Below are positions 57,764-64,000 of a stretch of DNA of 64,000 bases, one piece after another (position 1 is the stretch's first letter; each line of letters starts with the position of its first letter). This DNA is from Mallotus nudiflorus (taxonomy: Eukaryota > Streptophyta > Magnoliopsida > Malpighiales > Euphorbiaceae): the NCBI GenBank assembly GCA_947683625.1, contig CANTUR010000066.1, positions 2,170,001 to 2,234,000 on the forward strand, read 5' to 3'. The position numbers were made by a program, and so were the translations under genes. Below the pieces are notes generated by a model, which was not told the DNA's origin, searched no databases, and saw only the letters and a list, made by a program, of their open reading frames with translations.

Positions 57764-58663
57764 CTAATCATTAAGAGTGATATTCTCGATGAAAAAAGCT
57801 TGCTTTAATGGATGAGATGGTGGTGGTAGCATCACATATAAGCCATTGTCACTCTGCCCTCGCAATAGGGTTGCTTTGGTGAGTTGGTCCTTGATAAAAA
57901 AAATGGTGAGGCCAAAATTCAAAAATGCAAGGTTATCATTAGTAAATTTTTTAATAGAGAGTAAAGATTTTTGAATTTTTGCAAGGTTGGCAATGGGCTG
58001 TTCTTGAAGGATTTTAAGTAAAATTTTATGGGCCACCAGTTACCCATGAAGTTTTTAGAAAGTAATGGGAATTGAGTGCTAATTTAAGGCAGTGATAATA
58101 CTATGAAATTCATACCCCAAGTTTCTATAACTAATACCATTAAATTCAGCAGAAGATAAAGGTTGACCAGCTACAACTAACTTATCAGGAAGAGATTTCA
58201 CCTTTTGTAGATATTGGGTAATTGTTAAATCATGTTTCTTTAATTCTTGAAGTTTAATATGAATTTAGAGTTAATGATTCTGAGATACAGAACTAAAAGC
58301 ACTTTCTAGTGCTTGCCATTCTGCAAAAGATGTGGCCATGCCCATCATATAATGAAATACCTCTTCAGATAGCAAAGAGAAAATCCAAAAGAGAAGTAGT
58401 TGATCTTTTTGTTCCCATTTGGTGTAGGCAATATTAGGGGTTGGAGGGCTCGAATTATTTGTTAAAGGTATTGTGGGTTAAAGTTCAACCATGGAACCAT
58501 TAATAAGTCTATTGAGTTTGTGATAATTAAGAAGAGGTAGGACTTGTGTCTTTCATGTGAGATAATTTTGAGAGGTTAATTTAATAGAGAGTGAGTGATT
58601 TATGGTGGTAGAGGTAAGGAGATTAGAAGAAGAAGAAGAAGAAGGAATAATTTGTCCAGCCAT
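57764..58663 (-). pseudogene. copia gag, degenerate
   Basis: Starts MAGQIIPSSSSSSNLLTSTT, then QVLPLLNYHKLNRLI, SEEVFHYMMGMATSFAEWQA, ELKKHDLTITQYLQKVKSLP and GYEFHSIITALN, the Ale/Retrofit-type gag pattern, with a few in-frame stops. The poly-Ser start comes from a (GAA/TTC)n run. Confidence 0.75.
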
Positions 58664-58669
58664 ATTAAA

Positions 58670-58681
58670 GACCTAATACCA
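58670..58681 (-). other. primer-binding site of the decayed copia
   Basis: The minus strand reads TGGTATTAGGTC, a degenerate Met-tRNA site (TGGTATCAGAGC), directly inside the LTR. Confidence 0.55.
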
Positions 58682-58847
58682 TATAAAGGTTTTGGCTTTT
58701 GTATTTTGTATATTATGTACAATGACGATTATAAAGACCATATATTTATTGCTATACAATGGAATGTAAAAGAGATAATGACAACTATAATAAACTGATG
58801 AAACAAAGATAACAAATAAATATTGGAGACTATCTATAGAGCTTATC
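58682..58847 (-). repeat. 5' LTR of the decayed copia
   Basis: 166 bp. The far end reads TGATAAGCTC on the element strand, matching the other LTR; the inner end has TA where CA is expected. Confidence 0.75.
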
Positions 58848-58852
58848 AATGT

Positions 58853-59340
58853 ATACCCTTTAGCAATTGCTGATTCACCATTTTCAAGTCTCCTTAGAAT
58901 CTAAATATTTCCATATTGGAAGTTCAGAGGACTCTCCCTAACATTTTTGTAAGTTTGCCTTGAAATTTCCATGGTCGGCCTCCCATCAATTAGAGATGTT
59001 GAGTGATGTAAGTTAATACTTATCTTTTTAAAGTGCCTCCTTGACTCTCTTTGCACCTCTTTATTTCTCTTAATGATTGGCCCATGAATTTTTGACATAT
59101 AGTTGATAAGATCATCGAATGTATAGTGATTTTCCATTAAAACATCATCCCCTAAGAGTTCTACATCTTCATAAATCAAGCCTACCTACATGTGGGTAGT
59201 TCTCTATTATAGTTAACATCTACTTCTTGATGAAGTCCAAATCATAAGGTTTATAGTTAAATGTCTATAATCTCTAAAAGGCTCTATAGGACTACCCTCA
59301 TTAGTAAAAGAAGTTTTGTTAGTCATCACACTTAGCTTTT
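58853..59340 (-). pseudogene. continuation of the split gypsy element
   Basis: Minus-strand sequence upstream of the copia insertion includes an open piece (59179-58901, 92 codons) that is acidic at the start and basic in the middle (IIKRNKEVQRESRRHFKK). I do not recognise it; from its position it should be the gag N-terminus or leader of the same gypsy element. Confidence 0.4.
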
Positions 59341-60375
59341 ACCTTTTTATTTGCACTTGCATACAAAATTTTTATCCTATTGAGTATGCCAAAAAGATGT
59401 TTACCAGATTAACTCTAGTAAAAATCTTTAAATTATTTAAATAAGGTTCTATGGGCTAGTAACAATAATAATAAAAGTAAATAAATCAAGAATAGGTGTT
59501 TTGTTATAAGCTCAAGTTAATAACAGGATTAAAAATAAGTCATAATCCTTTTAGCCTATTAAAATTATGAGGTTTGCCTCTCCATAAAGTGTAATCACAA
59601 AAGTCAATGAAGAATAAGGTAAAATTTGAATTTTTTTTAGAGAAAATCACATGTATTATGTATAATGAATACTGATAAATCCCTTTATTTTTTTAAAGTT
59701 CAAATATATTTATATATACAAACTCTAATGCAAGAATTAAAATCCAACTAAGAAACTGAATAAGTTAATTTTAAGCTAACTTAATCTCTAAAACAATAAA
59801 AAAGAGCCTACCTCAATTAATAACTCATTTAAATCTCGATAAGAAACTAATAGGTATATTTACAAAAATACCCTAGAAAGTTACCTCAGCAATAGAAATA
59901 TCCTTAGTTTTTATTAATTACGTGTGTGTCCTAAAATAAAAAAGTAATTATGCACTTGCCCTTCATCCTCAAGTGGTCAAGCCTCCATTACCACAACTTG
60001 ATAATTCTCACCATTATTTAGCTTCAATCTCTTAAATGACTTCATGTCATTATTACTATTGCCATTTATGTTGTTGCTTCTTCTATTATTAGTCTAATAA
60101 CATGCCTCTACTTCAAATCTTGATGTAAGAGAATTTTCATCAATACTAATATGATTATCAGTAATATTGTTGAATTCTAGATTCATAAACCCATCAAACT
60201 CGATCTTAAAGACATGATTATTAGAATTGCCATCATTTTTTTTTATTAAATATCCCTAAATTCTAAGTTGTTATTGTACCTTCTATGCTAATATGAGGCA
60301 CAAAAATGAAAACCAAACCATGTCTTGGTAGAAAATTCTTATAAGGGGGCATAGCAAAAATGAAAGAAGTAGTAA
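59341..60375. other. AT-rich DNA of unknown origin
   Basis: Possibly more of the gypsy leader or LTR; no gene seen. Confidence 0.4.
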
Positions 60376-60659
60376 GGGTAATACATAAGATGAATTTAGA
60401 TCTTTGGTTTGTATCTTTAAAGGGTATAGAGCACGACTAGTTGTGAAAGTAGTCTCATTAGTAAGAGAAATAATACAAGATTTAATAACAACATAGCCAT
60501 CAAAAAGTAAACTACAGGGGTAATACACAAAATGAATTTAAATCTTTGGTTTGCATCTTTGAATGGTATAGAGCACTACCAGTTATGAAAGTAATCTCAT
60601 TAGTAAGAGAAAGAATACAATATTTAATAACAACATGGCCATAAAGAAGTAAACTAGAT
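60376..60659. repeat. 142-bp tandem duplication
   Basis: gggtaatacataagatgaat at 60376 and gggtaatacacaaaatgaat at 60518 start two copies that run in parallel to about 60659 with roughly 15 differences. Confidence 0.75.
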
Positions 60660-60696
60660 GAATTAAACCCATTAAAAAAAATCAATAGCTAAAATG

Positions 60697-60729
60697 GAAG
60701 AAGAAGAAGAAGAAGAAGAAGAAGAAGAA

Positions 60730-60760
<31 letters not shown>
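60697..60760. repeat. (GAA)n and (GAAA)n microsatellite
   Basis: About 12 GAA units pass into about 6 GAAA units, ending 27 bases before the copia LTR. Confidence 0.9.
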
Positions 60761-60786
60761 AAATGAAGCTTACCCTTTCATAGTAT

Positions 60787-61200
60787 TGTTGGGAAAATCC
60801 CTAAATTAGATTGAAATCCTAAAATCCAATCTAATGTTAAATAAATAGAATCACAAGCAGTACATTTTCTAAGAGAATGCCTTTAAGCTTTCTCTCTATG
60901 TCCTCTCTAATAATGGAATTTAGAAAGAAGCAATTTTTCAACACGTATGACCTAGGGATGATGACCACCTATATATAGCTTACTTTCTTGTTATCTTTTA
61001 ATATTTCTATTTTAGCTTACCATTAAAATAGAAATTACCCATTAATCTATATATATTAAAGCCCCCCCACACCCTTTAAATATATTAAAGCCCAAATTAT
61101 CTAAATCTAAATGATCGCTTTTAATGGGCTTATCTTATATGGCAGCTTGCAATACATAATCATTCATATATAAGCACAATGTTGGATTAAGAATCCAACA
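60787..61200 (-). repeat. 3' LTR of the right-edge copia
   Basis: 414 bp from tgttgggaaaatcc to gaatccaaca, so the element strand starts TGTTGGATTC and ends TTTCCCAACA. A purine run (minus strand ATGAGAGAT) precedes it. A 7-C run lies at 61062-61068 and a TATA-like tatatata near 61048. Only one LTR is in the window. Confidence 0.75.
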
Positions 61201-61389
61201 ATCTCTCATTTAGGCTATATGTGTAAACTTATAATTATGCTTTGCAAAAATAACTATATGAGCTCAAAACTTTATTGTCATTACCAAAATATATTTATAA
61301 CCAAACTTGCCAATCAATCATACTAATATAGGATCAAAGCAGCCTTTGTTACATTTATTATAACTCAACTTATCAATGGTCATGTATGT

Positions 61390-62230
61390 CAACATAACTA
61401 AATGACATAAATCATAATATGGATGTCTTCTTTAGCCATAGGGGTATCACCTAGTTTACAATCCTGTATGCCATATCTCTTGAGAACCTTTTTAATTTTT
61501 TGATAATCTAAAAATACCTCAAGAGCAATCTCGGTGTATCTGGATGCCTAACACAAAAAGGTGTCACCAAGATCTTTCATTTTAAAGTTCTTACCTAAAA
61601 AGCTCTTGGTTTTATGCAATAAGCCTATATCATTGCTGGTAAGTAAAATGTCATTGACATTGAGAACTAGAAAAATATACTTGCTCCCATATAACTTATG
61701 GTATATGCAATCGCCAAGCAAATTCACCTTAAATTAAATAAGGTGATCACTTGATGAAACTTAAAATACCATTATTAAGATGCTTGCTTAAGTCCATAGA
61801 TGGATTTTTTAAGTTTACAAACCATATTCTTTGAGTTTCCATATATAAGTTTTCTACTTACTTTATGTAAATCTTCTTATCAATGTTACCATTGAGAAAT
61901 GTTGTCTTTACATCCATCTGATGCAACTCAAGATCAAAATATTCCATTAATGCCATTATAATCTTAAAAGAGTCTTTCAAAGAAATTGGAGAGAAAGTCT
62001 CTTTATAATCAATGCCTTATTTTTGTGTACAACCTTTTGCAAAAAAATGTGCCTTATACCTCTCCATATACCTCTCCATATTGCCTTTTGAGTCCCTCTT
62101 AGTCTTAAATATCCATTTGTAACCAATGGAATAAGATCCCATACGTCATTGTCATTCATAGACTTTATCTCCTCATTCATGGCATCAATCCATTTATGAG
62201 AATTAGAACTTTCCATTCATTAATGGAAAT
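61390..62230 (-). pseudogene. copia reverse transcriptase, degenerate
   Basis: The upstream end reads HKWIDAMNEEIKSMNDNDVW (RT start), and the downstream end reads MKDLGDTFLCQASRYTEIAL and KKVLKRYGIQDCKLGDTPMA, the C-terminal RT segment. After that the sequence goes within about 200 bases to the LTR, with no RNase H words. Confidence 0.72.
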
Positions 62231-62679
62231 TGATTGGATAATCTTCCATCACTTTAATGTTAGCCTCATGTTCTTAATGAAATACAACATAGTCATATGT
62301 TATTGCACTTTTTCTTTCTTGAGTGGATGTCCTTAATAACATAGGCTCTTCTGGTGTTAGAGTTTATTCTTTTGGTACAATCTCTTGAATGGGAGGTTCT
62401 TTAACATTATCTTGGTGTGCTATATCTTAAACAAAGTTAGGAATAGAATCCTAATCAATGCCAACAACACCTATGGGAATATTAATATATTCCTATTCAA
62501 AAGATAAAATCTATAACTCTATCTTCCCTTGTGAACTCAACATCCTCAAAGAACTAGGCATTTATTAACTCAAACATTAACTTAGTTATGGAGTCATAAA
62601 ACTTATAGCCCCTAAATCTTTCAAAATATCCAACAAAATCATAACTAATTATCCTTGAGTTTAGTTTCCTTTCATTAGG

Positions 62680-63450
62680 CCTTTAAGGCTTTGCCTCAGC
62701 TGGACATCCCCAAACATTCAAGTGCTTTAAATTGGGCTTTTTACCATCCTAAAATTCATAAGGGGGGTTTGGTTATTGCTTTTACCAGTACCTTATTTAG
62801 GATATATGTTGCATTCTTAAGTGTTTCTCTTCATAGTGATTTTAACAGTGTAGAATGAGAAATCATACTCCTTGCCATGTTCTTAAGCATCTTGTTTCAT
62901 CTTTCAGTAACACCATTCATAGTGGGACAACCTGACATAATGTACTATAAGATGATACCACATTCCTCTAGAAATTTAGCAAATGGTCATAGACATTATT
63001 CACCTGAACTGTGATATCTGCCATAGCATTCACCACCATGGTAAAATCTAATGCTTTTTATCCTTTTGCTAAATTGATTTTTAACATTAACTTTACAACT
63101 TTTAAGCACATATAATGACTGTGACTTTTCATTAATGAGATATATGTGGCCACATCTTGAAAAATCATCTATGAACATTATTATATATTTTGACCATTCC
63201 AAGCAATCGAAGGGAATGGCCCATAAATATATGTATGTATAAGTTATAAGGCATTTGAAGTCCTATTTTTATTGGTTTGTTTTCCTTTAATATAAGTAAC
63301 ACATAATTCAAAATCTATAAAATTTAAAGGATTGAGAATTTTATATAACATAAGTCTCTTTATTCTCCATTTGGAGATATGCCCTAATCTCTTATGCCAG
63401 AATGCAGCTGAATTCTCATCACATATTTTGGCTAAATAATTAACATCTTT
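62680..63450 (-). pseudogene. copia GAG-pre-integrase and integrase, degenerate
   Basis: Order on the minus strand: AAFWHKRLGHISKWRIKRL (zinc domain), FIDDFSRCGHIYLINEKSQS (first Asp region), SIRFYHGGECYGRYHSSGE (second region, with Tyr-His where Asp is expected) and MARSMISHSTLLKSL, then NATYILNKVLVKAITKPPYE. The second catalytic Asp appears lost. Confidence 0.75.
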
Positions 63451-64000
63451 ATCTACTCCATTCTCACAAACCCATCTCCTAATACCTTTATAGCCACCAC
63501 CATCTCCTTCATTATTTCCCTCTCTCTCCTCTTTCTAATTTCATTAGAACCCCTCAAAACCCTACTACTCACCAATTCTAAATCCATTTATAGTGCTGGC
63601 ACCAAAAACAATCCTACTCACATTGCTAGCAGTAGCATTAACCCTAATTCCATTTTGATATAGCTTGTGAATGCTCCTTATATTCATAATATTACTTCCA
63701 TTCCTTTGATTCTCCATGTAAAAAGCTTAATTATTAATATTCTCTTCATCTTCATCATTCTTATACTCGTTATCATCACCATCACTCTTAGAATTATAAT
63801 ATGTTTTAGCTTAGGGACCTTTTTCCATGGCATCCATGCACTTAAAATGAACCTAAGAAGAGGAAAATATAGAAACAGGCATAGATTGGGTGTGCTAGAT
63901 CTCAATCTGGTAGTGCTTCTAGAGTTTCTTCATCTTATGACAACACTAGATGATGGTCATGGATAAAGAAGCGATAGCGCATCAACGACCAAGTACCAAC
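63451..64000 (-). other. upstream part of the right-edge copia, unassigned
   Basis: Should contain the protease and end of gag, but no DSG box was found. The sequence has T/C-rich and CAT/ATC-rich stretches, and its open frames look like composition effects. Confidence 0.4.

Larger units (their letters stand above)
54704..58847 (-). mobile_element. decayed copia element nested in the gypsy fragment, Ale/Retrofit-like
   Basis: Flanked by the 5-bp target duplication ATGTA (54699-54703 and 58848-58852). Minus-strand order: 5' LTR 58847-58682, primer site 58681-58670, gag from ATG at 58663, integrase about 57700-56500, RT about 56280-54830, 3' LTR 54808-54704. The LTRs differ at more than a tenth of aligned sites and in length (166 versus 105 bp), so the insertion is old. 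All coding parts carry stops. Confidence 0.82.
60787..64000 (-). mobile_element. Ty1/copia element, Tork/Tnt1-like, 3' part
   Basis: Minus-strand order from the right edge: GAG-pre-integrase, integrase, RT, 3' LTR. No RNase H is recognisable between RT and LTR. The integrase wording (MARSMISHSTL, HLNVWGCPAEAKP) fits the Tork/Tnt1 or a related branch. Coding parts have many stops. The 5' portion is outside the window. Confidence 0.8.

Overview
This window is nuclear DNA from a flowering plant, most likely a eudicot. The sequence is very AT-rich. It holds split genes with GT-AG introns, plant-type receptor kinases, and a dense set of nested plant LTR retrotransposons, a LINE and microsatellites. 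The species cannot be fixed from the sequence. No tRNA, rRNA, CRISPR array or bacterial operon was seen.

The host-gene content is small. A tandem, same-strand family of BIR1-like leucine-rich-repeat receptor-like proteins has one apparently intact member (exons 9699-10598 and 12460-13440). A second, broken member has exon 1 at 36127-36998 and exon 2 at 40851-41834. A third survives only as a kinase-exon fragment (41997-42333). Both long copies carry substitutions in the HRD and DFG motifs, so they look like pseudokinases. Downstream is a multi-exon pseudogene of an NADPH-dependent 2-alkenal reductase (43736-47090), disrupted by small indels, a tiny poly(T) insertion and a long insertion.

Layout: 1-7616 is a Ty3/gypsy element of Tat/Ogre type on the minus strand, running off the left edge. 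7617-9698 is intergenic. 9699-13440 is the intact receptor gene. 13522-23763 is an Athila-like Ty3/gypsy element (minus) whose middle is replaced by a nested SIRE-like Ty1/copia element (about 15596-19860). 23764-28211 is AT-rich DNA with an unusual T/G-rich block. 28217-34408 is a complete, very young copia element (plus) with near-identical 321-bp LTRs, a 5-bp target duplication and a broken polyprotein. 34414-36126 is intergenic. 36127-42333 is the second receptor gene and the fragment; the intron of the second gene holds a candidate Helitron. 43736-47090 is the reductase pseudogene. 47761-48470 is an A/C-rich repeat block. 48633-51235 is a decayed L1-type LINE. 52063-53478 is a solo LTR of the same Athila-like family. 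53747-59340 is a gypsy gag relic split by a decayed copia element (54704-58847). 60787-64000 is the 3' part of another copia element (minus), running off the right edge.

Together the genes suggest a cell-surface immune-regulator cluster (the BIR family acts with the SERK/BAK1 co-receptors) that has been spread apart and eroded by transposons. The most unusual items are the pseudokinase signatures with a stop codon sitting exactly at a splice donor, the copia primer-binding site that seems to match an internal half of tRNA-Ile, a small hydrophobic ORF with its own TATA box in that element's leader, and the possible Helitron.
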